Below are positions 35,336 to 42,996 of a stretch of 64,000 nt of DNA, in pieces. The translations under genes were made by a program, and so were the position numbers. This stretch comes from an uncultured Ruminococcus sp. (lineage in GTDB: Bacteria; Bacillota; Clostridia; Lachnospirales; Lachnospiraceae). The notes beneath the pieces were generated by a model. The model saw only the letters and a list, made by a program, of their open reading frames with translations. It searched no databases and was not told the DNA's origin. Numbering within the stretch: position 1 is the stretch's first letter; each line of letters opens with the position of its first letter. Location of the stretch: assembly GCA_904377845.1 (NCBI GenBank), contig CAJFGR010000004.1, positions 1 to 64,000 on the forward strand, in the 5' to 3' direction.

Positions 35336-35391
35336 AGTTAGTTTTTCCTAACTCGTATCATTATCATACACGAAAAAAGAACAGATATCAA
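35336..35391 (-). promoter_or_regulatory. DUF2325 promoter with AGTTAG-N6-CTAACT operator
   Basis: On the minus strand TTGATA (35386-35391), 17 bp, TATGAT (35363-35368) form a promoter whose -35 lies in the preceding terminator stem. The perfect 18-bp palindrome AGTTAG-N6-CTAACT is at 35336-35353, just past the start site. The GATAATGAT between them resembles half a Fur box. The same palindrome occurs at 54789 and 54937. Confidence 0.6.
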
Positions 35392-35411
35392 GCTGTTTTT
35401 GATATCTGTTC
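35371..35411 (-). terminator. rho-independent terminator of the patB operon
   Basis: GAACAGATATCAA (35399-35411 on the minus strand) pairs perfectly over 13 bp with 35379-35391 across a 7-nt loop, followed by TTTTTTCG. It ends the transcript of the small protein, DUF3737 and PatB genes. Confidence 0.85.
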
Positions 35412-35420
35412 TCATTTAAT

Positions 35421-35534
35421 GAGCAAAACAGCGGCGATAGCCGTAATAAGCACGAAGTGCGGTTTTGCGAATGGCGCGGGCTGAACTGTTACATTTCAGT
35501 GCAATTTTGTGAATGGCGCCGCTGAACGGTTCAT
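35421..35534 (-). repeat. dispersed repeat, inverted copy plus partial copy in a coding end
   Basis: 35421-35492 is a full copy in reverse orientation of the family at 6895 and 16823. A second, shorter and more diverged copy (35499-35534) follows directly and forms the last 11 codons of the PatB gene (35499-35531), so the repeat supplies the protein's C-terminus. Confidence 0.75.
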
Positions 35535-36686
35535 ATATGCCTCAATCCCGGCTTTCAGTCTTTTCAGGCCGTCCTCCAAGCACGCTCTCGGGCACGCAAG
35601 GTTCATCCGCAGGAATCCATCACCGTTATGATACTCTTTTCCGGCACTGATATAAAGCCCGGTCTCCTTACGAATAAATTCGCTCAGTTCTTCAGAATCT
35701 TCTGTCACTTCCCGGCAGTCGATCCACAGCAGATAAGTCGCTTCTCCCCGGACCGCAGTCACATTCTCTATCTCGTGGTCGATATACTCTTCCGCCCGTT
35801 TCCTGTTCTCCCACAAATACTCGTTCAGTTCATCCAGCCATTCCCCGCCGTGCATAAAAGCGGCGACCGGAGCTATAGCTGCAAACACATTGGGCTCCGC
35901 CACTTCATCTGTATTGAGCCCCCGGTTGACTTTATGGCGGATCGTCTCATTCGGTACGATCACGGCAGACGTCTGTATCCCTGCAATGTTAAATGCTTTC
36001 GTCGGGGCGACACAGGTGATGCTGTTCCTCCGGCAGTTTTCCGAGACTGATGCAAACGGTACATACTCTGTGCCCGGTTTTACAAGATCACAGTGGATCT
36101 CATCGGAGAGAACAAGCACATGATGCTTTATACACAGATCTCCGATCCGTTCCAGTGTCTCTTTATCCCAGATCCTTCCCGCCGGATTCTGCGGATTGCA
36201 CAAAAGCAGCAATGTTGCCTGCGGATCTGAAAGCTTTTCCTCCAGATCATCAAAGTCGATCTCATAGACACCGTTTTCCAATTTCAGCCTGCTTTCAAGT
36301 ACATTCCTTCCGTTGTTTAAGATCGAGTTAAAGAAAATATTGTATACCGGTGTCATGACAACAACTTTCTCAGCAACGGTAGTCATTTTTCTGACGATAC
36401 TTGAGATTGCGGGCACAACTCCTGTGCAGAAGATAAGCCAGTCTTTCTCTATTTCAAAGTGATGCCGGCTGCTCCACCATGACTGATATGCCTCATACCA
36501 CTCGTCCGGCACCACCGTATAGCCGAATATTCCATGGGACGCGCGCTCCGCAATGGCTTCCGTCACCGCCGGAGCCGTACGGAAATCCATGTCTGCCACC
36601 CACATGGGAAGCTCTCCGTCCGGCACATCCCATTTCAGGGAACCGGTATTTTTACGGTCGATCATTTCGTCAAAATTATATTTCAT
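35496..36686 (-). CDS. patB: MalY/PatB family PLP-dependent cystathionine beta-lyase/aminotransferase
   Basis: A 396-aa fold-type I PLP enzyme of the MalY/PatB group, which cleaves C-S bonds of cystathionine or cysteine conjugates in the cytosol. It shows the N-terminal DELPMWVADMD-like stretch (GELPMWVADMDF), LLCNPQNPAGRIW, VLSDEIHCDLV and the Schiff-base lysine in APTKAFNIAGI (near 228), plus the C-terminal LRMNLACPR carboxylate-binding arginine. Its last 11 residues come from a repeat element. It follows DUF3737 by 16 bp and ends at a terminator. The divergent LysR gene beyond the operon may regulate it. Confidence 0.9.
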   Translation of the reverse strand: MKYNFDEMIDRKNTGSLKWDVPDGELPMWVADMDFRTAPAVTEAIAERASHGIFGYTVVPDEWYEAYQSWWSSRHHFEIEKDWLIFCTGVVPAISSIVRKMTTVAEKVVVMTPVYNIFFNSILNNGRNVLESRLKLENGVYEIDFDDLEEKLSDPQATLLLLCNPQNPAGRIWDKETLERIGDLCIKHHVLVLSDEIHCDLVKPGTEYVPFASVSENCRRNSITCVAPTKAFNIAGIQTSAVIVPNETIRHKVNRGLNTDEVAEPNVFAAIAPVAAFMHGGEWLDELNEYLWENRKRAEEYIDHEIENVTAVRGEATYLLWIDCREVTEDSEELSEFIRKETGLYISAGKEYHNGDGFLRMNLACPRACLEDGLKRLKAGIEAYMNRSAAPFTKLH

Positions 36687-36702
36687 GCTGCATTATCCTT
36701 TC

Positions 36703-37581
36703 TCACGCGCAGGCACACTCCTTCTCATGTTCAACATCGCTGCAGATGATCTTTGTCTTCGACGGATCAATCTTATCTTTCTCGATAATAAGATCGCCGA
36801 TATGTTCTGCGCGGATCGTTCCTCCGGAGGGATTTAAAACGCTGTCGATCTTTCCGTGAATGTCCGCATCGACTGTGGAGTACTCAAAAGCAAGTGTCGT
36901 ATTGATGAGCTTGCAGTTCTTCATCACAAGGCTGTCGATGTAGCACATCCCCTGCAGGCTCTCAATCGTACAATTGACAAGAGTCAGGTTCTTTGCATTC
37001 CATCCCAGGTATTCTCCGGAGATAAAGGAATCATAGACTGTTACATTTTCACTGTTCCAGAATGCGTCCTTAGAGAGCATTTTTGCATTGCGGATCTCTA
37101 CGTTCTTCGCTCCGTCAAAAGAGTAATTGCCCACCAGCTTAAAGTCATTGAGCTTCATATCCGTACAGTTCATAGCAAAATAATCACCTTTTGCAGTGAC
37201 ACGGTCCATCTTCACCTGCTCACAGCTCCAGAGCGTCTCCTGTGCATTCGGGAAATCTACATTTTCCAATACAACGCCATGGCATCTTCTGAAATTCTTA
37301 GGTGCTTCGATCATAGCGTTTCTCACAGTAATATTGTCTGTATACCATACGCCCGCACGCGCCATCTCAAACCATGTACAGTCCTCTGCAAGAATGTCTT
37401 TACTGTACCAGAGCGGATATTTCCATTTGAACATACTGCCATATAATTCAATGTTCCGGCTTTCTTTGAGGGGAGACTCTCCATTGTCAAAGATCGTATC
37501 ATAGATTTTAAGGTCTTTCCCCATAAACAGCGGGCGCTCTCCTGTTAAGTACTGTTGTCTTATTTCTTTTTTCTGACTCAT
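36703..37581 (-). CDS. DUF3737 family right-handed beta-helix protein
   Basis: A 292-aa protein with roughly 20-residue repeats (NIELYGSMF, NVEIRNAKML, NVTVYDSFIS, NLTLVNCTI) that build a pectate-lyase-like right-handed beta-helix. The composition and N-terminal GERPLFMGKDLKIYDTIFDNGESPLKES match DUF3737. No signal peptide is present, so it is cytoplasmic. Its biochemical role is unknown. The consistent packing with a PatB/MalY gene (16 bp) and a small upstream gene (49 bp) suggests a common sulfur or amino-acid-related task. Confidence 0.85.
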   Translation of the reverse strand: MSQKKEIRQQYLTGERPLFMGKDLKIYDTIFDNGESPLKESRNIELYGSMFKWKYPLWYSKDILAEDCTWFEMARAGVWYTDNITVRNAMIEAPKNFRRCHGVVLENVDFPNAQETLWSCEQVKMDRVTAKGDYFAMNCTDMKLNDFKLVGNYSFDGAKNVEIRNAKMLSKDAFWNSENVTVYDSFISGEYLGWNAKNLTLVNCTIESLQGMCYIDSLVMKNCKLINTTLAFEYSTVDADIHGKIDSVLNPSGGTIRAEHIGDLIIEKDKIDPSKTKIICSDVEHEKECACA

Positions 37582-37630
37582 ATAAATCTTCCTTTCCTAT
37601 TAAATTCACAAATTTTAAATTCACACACTA

Positions 37631-37858
37631 TTATGCCGAGGTCTTTCTGATCTGATAGAGCAGGTAATCCAGACAGGATATCTTCCTCTCTTCACTGTGC
37701 ACATTGTCAAGCAGATCGTCTCTGTGAAGTTCGAGCAAAGCTATTTGACGGTCAATGTCCTCCTCGTCAAAATACTCCATGAAATCACGGATCATTTTCT
37801 CACAGCAGCCCGCATCTTTCAGATTCTGGATAAGATTCTCTCTGGAATCCGGTCTCAT
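37631..37858 (-). CDS. small helical hypothetical protein
   Basis: A 75-aa protein predicted mostly helical and charged (ENLIQNLKDAGCCEKMIRDFMEYFDEEDIDRQIALLELHR is split by a double Cys). Not assigned to a family. It is the first gene of the operon with DUF3737 and PatB and faces the divergent LysR gene. Start chosen at the ATG at 37858 with AAAGGATG eight bases upstream; a longer reading from 37894 has no site. Confidence 0.65.
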   Translation of the reverse strand: MRPDSRENLIQNLKDAGCCEKMIRDFMEYFDEEDIDRQIALLELHRDDLLDNVHSEERKISCLDYLLYQIRKTSA

Positions 37859-37955
37859 ATCTGTCCATCCTTTCACATATAAAGCAGATGCCATTATTCT
37901 GCTCCGTCTGTTCTGTTATCTTTTCTTTCGATATACAGTTTAGCACCGCATTATG

Positions 37956-38006
37956 TGAATAGCAAATACGTTGTTATAATGCATTTCCATAGTTGAATCC
38001 TATTCA
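37956..38006 (+). promoter_or_regulatory. divergent LysR/operon regulatory region
   Basis: A TATAAT box (37975-37980) reads toward the LysR gene. TGAATAG (37956-37962) and CTATTCA (38000-38006) form a spaced inverted repeat around it, of the kind bound by LysR proteins. The LysR protein from 38082 is the obvious candidate. Confidence 0.4.
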
Positions 38007-38081
38007 TATTCATGTTATAGTTACCCTGACAGTTAACCATCATTAACCACAATCAATATATATAGTCCGGAGGAACTTATC

Positions 38082-38972
38082 ATGGAATTACGCGTCCTTA
38101 ATTATTTTCTCGCTATCGCAAGAGAGCAGAGTATCGTGCATGCCGCGGAGTCTCTTCATCTCTCCCAGCCCACCCTCTCCACGCAGATCAAAAACCTGGA
38201 GCAGGAATTAGGAAAACAACTCTTCATCCGCGGAACAAAAGGCACCCGGAAAGTCACACTGACCGAAGAGGGAATGATCCTGCGCAAACGTGCCGAGGAG
38301 ATACTGGACCTTGTGAAAAAAGCAGAAACCGAAATAAAAATGAGTGACGATGTTGTCATTGGAGACGTCTACATCGGCACCGGCGAGACAGACGGCATCC
38401 GCCTGATCGCAAAAGCTGCAAAGAAGCTCCAGGACCGGTATCCCGGCATCAGCTATCATCTTTCCAGCGGAAATTCCACGCTTGTATCCGAATATCTGGA
38501 TAAAGGGCTGATCGACTTCGGAATCATTTTCGGAGATGTAGATCTGACGAAATATAATGTCCTCGAGATGCCTTACCATGATATCTGGGGTGTTCTGATG
38601 CGCAAGGATTCTCCCCTTGCGGAAAAGGAGAGCATCGCTCCCGACGATCTGTATGACGTACCTCTGATTCTTTCCCAGCAGGAATCTCAGGGCGGAACCC
38701 TTACCCAGTGGCTGGGGCGTGAGCCGGACCAGCTAAATATCGCCGCCACCTATAACCTGATCTTCAACGCTTCCCTTCTCGTTGACGAGGGACTCGGTTA
38801 CGCGATCGGCCTTGACAAGATCATTAACACGACCGGCGAGAGCAATCTGTGCTTTCGTCCTCTGAACCCCAAACTGGAAAATAAGATGAATATCATCTGG
38901 AAAAAATATCAGGTCTTTTCAAAACCTGTAGAAAAATTTCTTGAGGTTCTCAGACAGTCGTTCAGGAAGTGA
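38082..38972 (+). CDS. LysR family transcriptional regulator
   Basis: A 296-aa regulator with the N-terminal winged helix-turn-helix (VHAAESLHLSQPTLSTQIKNLE, residues 20-41) and a periplasmic-binding-like effector domain (about 90-290). It is divergent from the small protein-DUF3737-PatB operon and probably controls it in response to a small ligand; which ligand cannot be read from sequence. GGAGGA lies before the ATG. Its last 64 bp overlap, tail to tail, the arginase-like gene. Confidence 0.93.
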   Translation: MELRVLNYFLAIAREQSIVHAAESLHLSQPTLSTQIKNLEQELGKQLFIRGTKGTRKVTLTEEGMILRKRAEEILDLVKKAETEIKMSDDVVIGDVYIGTGETDGIRLIAKAAKKLQDRYPGISYHLSSGNSTLVSEYLDKGLIDFGIIFGDVDLTKYNVLEMPYHDIWGVLMRKDSPLAEKESIAPDDLYDVPLILSQQESQGGTLTQWLGREPDQLNIAATYNLIFNASLLVDEGLGYAIGLDKIINTTGESNLCFRPLNPKLENKMNIIWKKYQVFSKPVEKFLEVLRQSFRK

Positions 38973-39703
38973 TACAGCCTGTCATTTATTATTTTATTGA
39001 TCTCCTCGTCTTCCATGAGCTCCCGGAAAGGCTCCAGAAGACTGCACTCACCGCAGATATCTGCGCCGATCACCCGCTGATGCTCAAAGACTTCCAGAAG
39101 CAGGCCCTCCAGAACAGGGAAAGGCATCTCGCCCTGATTCCAGTTTGTCCGGGCACTGTTTCGGTCAAGGACATCTTTGTCAATCGAGATATAGATGGGA
39201 AGATCCATATCGATCAGAGGAATCTTTTCGTGAACTCTCTTCTCCTCTATCTCCTCTCTGCTGATGCAGACCAGCTTTTTATAAAACTCTGACGGTATCT
39301 CATCGATCGTTTTCTGCTCCGGACCTGCCAGGATCAACTGTTCCAGGCAGGGATTGGTGCAGACCACATCGCCCGCCCAGTCTCCGCAGCTTATCATCCC
39401 GGGGAACTCAGGCGGCTGCATATCGCTGTGATTGTCATACAGCACAAGTGCAAACGGTTCTCTGATCTTCTCTATAAAAAACTTTGTGGCGTAATGATAA
39501 TTCCCACTGTCAAGGAAATGGATCCCGCAGGGACTGTACGGCGCCAGCCGTTTCCTGATCTCTGCCGCCGCTTCTTCCGTACAGTACATATCTGTGCCGC
39601 TGATATCCGTCAGATCGATACGTTTCAGTCCTTTTACCTGCCTCTCGATATCTTCCGGATAAATATGGGAAAAGTCCAATATGATGTTCTGTTCTGTCTT
39701 CAT
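38909..39703 (-). CDS. arginase/ureohydrolase family protein
   Basis: A 264-aa protein of the arginase-agmatinase fold. The metal motifs are present but slightly shifted from text-book form: DNHSDM (Asp90, His92, Asp94) and SIDKDVLD near residue 197. The family hydrolyses guanidino compounds such as arginine, agmatine, guanidinobutyrate or formiminoglutamate; substrate unassigned. Start set at the ATG at 39703, which overlaps the stop of the MATE gene (ATGA) and has AAAGGA upstream; a reading from 39730 would overlap the MATE gene more. Its 3' end overlaps the convergent LysR gene. Confidence 0.85.
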   Translation of the reverse strand: MKTEQNIILDFSHIYPEDIERQVKGLKRIDLTDISGTDMYCTEEAAAEIRKRLAPYSPCGIHFLDSGNYHYATKFFIEKIREPFALVLYDNHSDMQPPEFPGMISCGDWAGDVVCTNPCLEQLILAGPEQKTIDEIPSEFYKKLVCISREEIEEKRVHEKIPLIDMDLPIYISIDKDVLDRNSARTNWNQGEMPFPVLEGLLLEVFEHQRVIGADICGECSLLEPFRELMEDEEINKIINDRLYHFLNDCLRTSRNFSTGFEKT

Positions 39704-40800
39704 AATATCCCAGTCCTTTCTTCTAACCACTGGCGCATCCGGCTTCGTTTTGTCAGGAACGGGACTGCAAAGAGGACTGCCTTACACACATTGTCCGCGA
39801 TCATACAGTACCAGACGGCGCGAAGCCCCAGCCCCCAGTACTGTACACATAGGAACGTAAACAGGATGCGCACGCACCACATTCCCACTGTCTCTACAAT
39901 AAACGAATATCTTGTCCGTCCGAGGCCGTAGAAAATACCTTCCAGTACGACCATCAGTCCAAAAAACGGTTCGGACAATGCAACAAGCCGGAGCATCTCG
40001 GCTCCCAGATCCACTACCGGACGGCTTGGGGTAAAAAGGCTCATGAGCAGATGTGCGCCGAAAAACAGCACAAGACCGCTCACGCACATGACAGCAACTG
40101 TGAGCAGCACGCTTAAGATCCCCACCGTCTTCAGCTTCTTCATATTTCCTTCGCCTCTGGCATTTCCGATCAGGGTGGACGCGGCAGACCGCAGCCCATA
40201 TCCCGGCACGTAAAAGATAGTTTCCGCCGTCACCGCGATGGAATGGGCTGCAAACACTGTTGTCCCCATTCCCGAGACAAGACCTGCGAACACCACATAC
40301 CCGAAGCAGCTCACCATACTGGTTCCAAGTACCGGCGTCCCCACAGACGCACATTCTCCCAGCAGTTTTTTATCCACCGAAAACTCCCGTAATTCCCAGC
40401 TGAGCTGACTGTTTTTGATGCAGAATATAAACATCAAGATACCGGAAAGCATATAGGATACTGCTGACGCGATAGCGGCGCCGTCCACTCCCAGCTTTGC
40501 GGGATAGATCAGGAAATAGTTCAGCACAATGTTCAGCCCGTTGGCGGCAAGACTGATCAGCATCGGCGTCTTTGTGTCCTGTACTGCCCGGAGCGCTGCT
40601 CCAAGAATCGTACTAACATAGCGGAATACCAGCGGCACACTGATAATGAAGAAATAACGGGACGCCTGATCCCGGATTGCCGGCTCCGCTCCCATCCATA
40701 CCGGAATATACGGGCACAAAATCAGAGACAGGATCTCGAGCAGCACGCCGGATGTGAGAGCCAGAAACAGTGCCTGCTGGGACAGTTTCTTTACCTGCAT
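39700..40800 (-). CDS. MATE family transporter, N-terminally truncated
   Basis: A 366-aa protein that matches MATE pumps from about the third membrane helix onward (LGAALRAVQDTKTPMLISLAANGLN is intact in two parts) through the whole second bundle, but about 75-85 residues (helices 1-2) are missing compared with the usual 440-460. The ATG has no ribosome site, and 11 bp upstream lies the end of the YolD gene. This suggests that a rearrangement joined the YolD-UmuC unit to the interior of a MATE gene. It is probably non-functional as a pump, though still coupled to the arginase-like gene. Confidence 0.7.
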   Translation of the reverse strand: MQVKKLSQQALFLALTSGVLLEILSLILCPYIPVWMGAEPAIRDQASRYFFIISVPLVFRYVSTILGAALRAVQDTKTPMLISLAANGLNIVLNYFLIYPAKLGVDGAAIASAVSYMLSGILMFIFCIKNSQLSWELREFSVDKKLLGECASVGTPVLGTSMVSCFGYVVFAGLVSGMGTTVFAAHSIAVTAETIFYVPGYGLRSAASTLIGNARGEGNMKKLKTVGILSVLLTVAVMCVSGLVLFFGAHLLMSLFTPSRPVVDLGAEMLRLVALSEPFFGLMVVLEGIFYGLGRTRYSFIVETVGMWCVRILFTFLCVQYWGLGLRAVWYCMIADNVCKAVLFAVPFLTKRSRMRQWLEERTGIL

Positions 40801-40811
40801 ATAATTATTTC

Positions 40812-41294
40812 TTATGTTATTTCTTCAAATTGACCATTATCTCCGACCATTGACCAAATTTCATCCGGCCGAGAATTCATTAAACAGATATCCACTATAT
40901 ACGCTGTCCTGATCTGCATTCCATCTTCCATAATAAGCACACCACTGTCGGAATCCACTCGCCTGATTCTGCCGGAGATCTTATGATATGCGCCACCTGC
41001 CTTCTTTGCATCCGGCACAAAATACGTGATCGTAATATCCGGTTTTTCTCCGGGGAGTCCACAGGAGAGCCGGAGTTTATAATTCAGTATCTCCATTTCA
41101 TCCTCTGAAAGTTCCGGCCTGGTGTCTGTCTGACGGGCTGTCTCCTTTATCACGTCTCCGTATCCTGTCAGAGCGGCAAATGGGGCGAACTGTGCAGCCC
41201 TGTCGGTCACCGGCATATGCGGATGAACAGATGACAAATGGTGCGGAAGATTGATAATATCCCGGTATTTCTGCATAGCATCCTCTGTATTCAT
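40812..41294 (-). CDS. YolD-like family protein
   Basis: A 160-aa protein with the YolD signature (INLPHHLSSVHPHMPVTDRA, AQFAPFAALTGYGDVIKETA). YolD proteins are small partners, almost always encoded with a Y-family polymerase of the UmuC type, and are thought to act like UmuD in translesion synthesis. It follows the polymerase gene by 53 bp on the same strand and shares its LexA-controlled promoter. Slightly long for the family; the last 30 residues (IVDICLMNSRPDEIW onward) may be altered by the junction with the truncated MATE gene. Confidence 0.85.
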   Translation of the reverse strand: MNTEDAMQKYRDIINLPHHLSSVHPHMPVTDRAAQFAPFAALTGYGDVIKETARQTDTRPELSEDEMEILNYKLRLSCGLPGEKPDITITYFVPDAKKAGGAYHKISGRIRRVDSDSGVLIMEDGMQIRTAYIVDICLMNSRPDEIWSMVGDNGQFEEIT

Positions 41295-41347
41295 CAGTTA
41301 CCGCCTCTCTCTCTTATCAATATGCTTTTCGGCATATTTCCTTTTCT

Positions 41348-42871
41348 TCATGCCTTGTGGCCCCCTATCTGGTTGTTCCTGTCCCTGGCCGTTGCACCTT
41401 CCTCCAGATTCATTCCTCGGAGAATGGCGTTCTTTCCGAACTTCTTCTTGATTTCCAGCACAGCTTTCTGCATCTTTTTCTCCCGAGCCAGCTCCGCCTC
41501 CTGGTTTTCCTGTTCTCTCTGAAGAGCTTCATAATCCGTAAAAAGATCCATCTGCTCATACTGTATCTCTTTCTCTGCCTCGTCTTCCAAAACGACATGA
41601 GTGGCCGCCATACTGATTCTCCTGACAAGAAGTTTACGGTCCACAATCCGGTCAAACAGCTCCGTAACTGCCTGTATGATCTGCCGCGCAGAAGATGTAT
41701 ACTGTTTGAGGTTAATCGTACCATGGGCGTGCTTCGGTATCTTTCTGCCATAACGGTCTTTCTTTACTTCAACACCGATCTGTTTTTTAAGCTCAGGATC
41801 TTTCAGATTGTCAATGTCATATCCGACTGTCAGCACGATCTGATCAGTAACAAGGCCTTTATCCACCAGATCCAGCACAAGCAGATCCGCCATCTCTTTT
41901 GCCGCCAGTCTTGCTTTCTCAAAAGGATACGGACAGTGCAGCACCTGACCGGAGCCGACGCTGCTGCTTCTGGGTCTGTATGCCTTAATATCCGCCATGG
42001 TACAGGGTTCCCATCCCCATGCATGGTCGATCAGGAGCTCTGCATTGACTCCGAACAAATCATACAGGAGATCTTCATTATAGTAGTCTGACGGTTTGCC
42101 CAGTGAACATCGGGCAATGTCTCCCATAGTAAAAAGTCCGCGTTCTTCCAGCTTCTTCGCATATCCTCTTCCCACCCGCCAGAAATCAGTAAGCGGCCGG
42201 TGAGTCCACAAAAGCTGCCGGTATGATATCTCATCCAATTCCGCGATACGCACACCGTTCTCATCCGCCGGGATATGCTTCGCCTCGATATCCATAGCGA
42301 CTTTGCTGAGATACAGATTAGGGCCAATGCCTGCCGTGGCGGTAATTCCTGTTGTATCAAGCACATCCAGGATCATTTTCATCGCCAGTTCTCTTGCCGT
42401 CATCTGATATGTCCCGAGATACGCTGTGACATCAATAAATACTTCATCGATGGAATAAACATGAATATCCTCCGGGGCTATATATTTCAGATAAACCTCA
42501 TAGATATCGCCGCTGATCTTCATATAGCGGGCCATCTGCGGCGGAGCGACCACATAATCCAGCGCCAGTGCAGGATCTTTCTTCAGCTCCGGATCCTGAC
42601 TTGAGGAACCCGTAAGCTTACGTCCGGGCGCTGCCTGCCGCCGCTGAAAATTGATCTCCCTGACCTTCTGCGCCACTTCAAACAGCCTCGGCCTTCCCGG
42701 GATGCCGTAGGCCTTAAGAGATGGGGAAACCGCAAGACAGATCGTCTTCTCTGTCCTGCTCCTGTCCGCCACCACAAGATTCGTTGTCATGGGATCCAGC
42801 CCCCGCTCCGTGCACTCCACAGATGCGTAGAATGATTTCAGATCAATTGCAATATAAGTTCTGTCTTCCAT
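41348..42871 (-). CDS. Y-family DNA polymerase (UmuC/DinB-like)
   Basis: A 507-aa translesion DNA polymerase that copies damaged templates with low fidelity. Residues YIAIDLKSFYASVECTERG (first catalytic Asp) and VYSIDEVFIDV (Asp-Glu pair) form the active site. The GIGPNLYLSKVAMD finger/palm and HhH thumb region follow, then the little-finger domain and a charged C-terminal tail. The size and YolD partner indicate the clostridial UmuC group rather than short DinB. It is first gene of an SOS-type unit with a LexA box 90 bp upstream. Confidence 0.93.
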   Translation of the reverse strand: MEDRTYIAIDLKSFYASVECTERGLDPMTTNLVVADRSRTEKTICLAVSPSLKAYGIPGRPRLFEVAQKVREINFQRRQAAPGRKLTGSSSQDPELKKDPALALDYVVAPPQMARYMKISGDIYEVYLKYIAPEDIHVYSIDEVFIDVTAYLGTYQMTARELAMKMILDVLDTTGITATAGIGPNLYLSKVAMDIEAKHIPADENGVRIAELDEISYRQLLWTHRPLTDFWRVGRGYAKKLEERGLFTMGDIARCSLGKPSDYYNEDLLYDLFGVNAELLIDHAWGWEPCTMADIKAYRPRSSSVGSGQVLHCPYPFEKARLAAKEMADLLVLDLVDKGLVTDQIVLTVGYDIDNLKDPELKKQIGVEVKKDRYGRKIPKHAHGTINLKQYTSSARQIIQAVTELFDRIVDRKLLVRRISMAATHVVLEDEAEKEIQYEQMDLFTDYEALQREQENQEAELAREKKMQKAVLEIKKKFGKNAILRGMNLEEGATARDRNNQIGGHKA

Positions 42872-42961
42872 TCGCTTCGTGTCTCCTTACATCCTCTCCG
42901 GAATCATCGTAAAGATACTTCATCAAACTTCATAAATACAGAATAACATAAATTGTTCATT

Positions 42962-42975
42962 CGAACAAGTGTTCT
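42962..42975 (-). promoter_or_regulatory. LexA (SOS) box upstream of the polymerase gene
   Basis: CGAACAAGTGTTCT matches the Gram-positive LexA site CGAAC-N4-GTTCG at all but the last base. On the minus strand its GTTC overlaps a -35 TTGTTC, followed 17 bp later by TATTCT. LexA binding would block the promoter until DNA damage. Confidence 0.75.
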
Positions 42976-42996
42976 TTTTCTTTTGCATTGCCTTTT

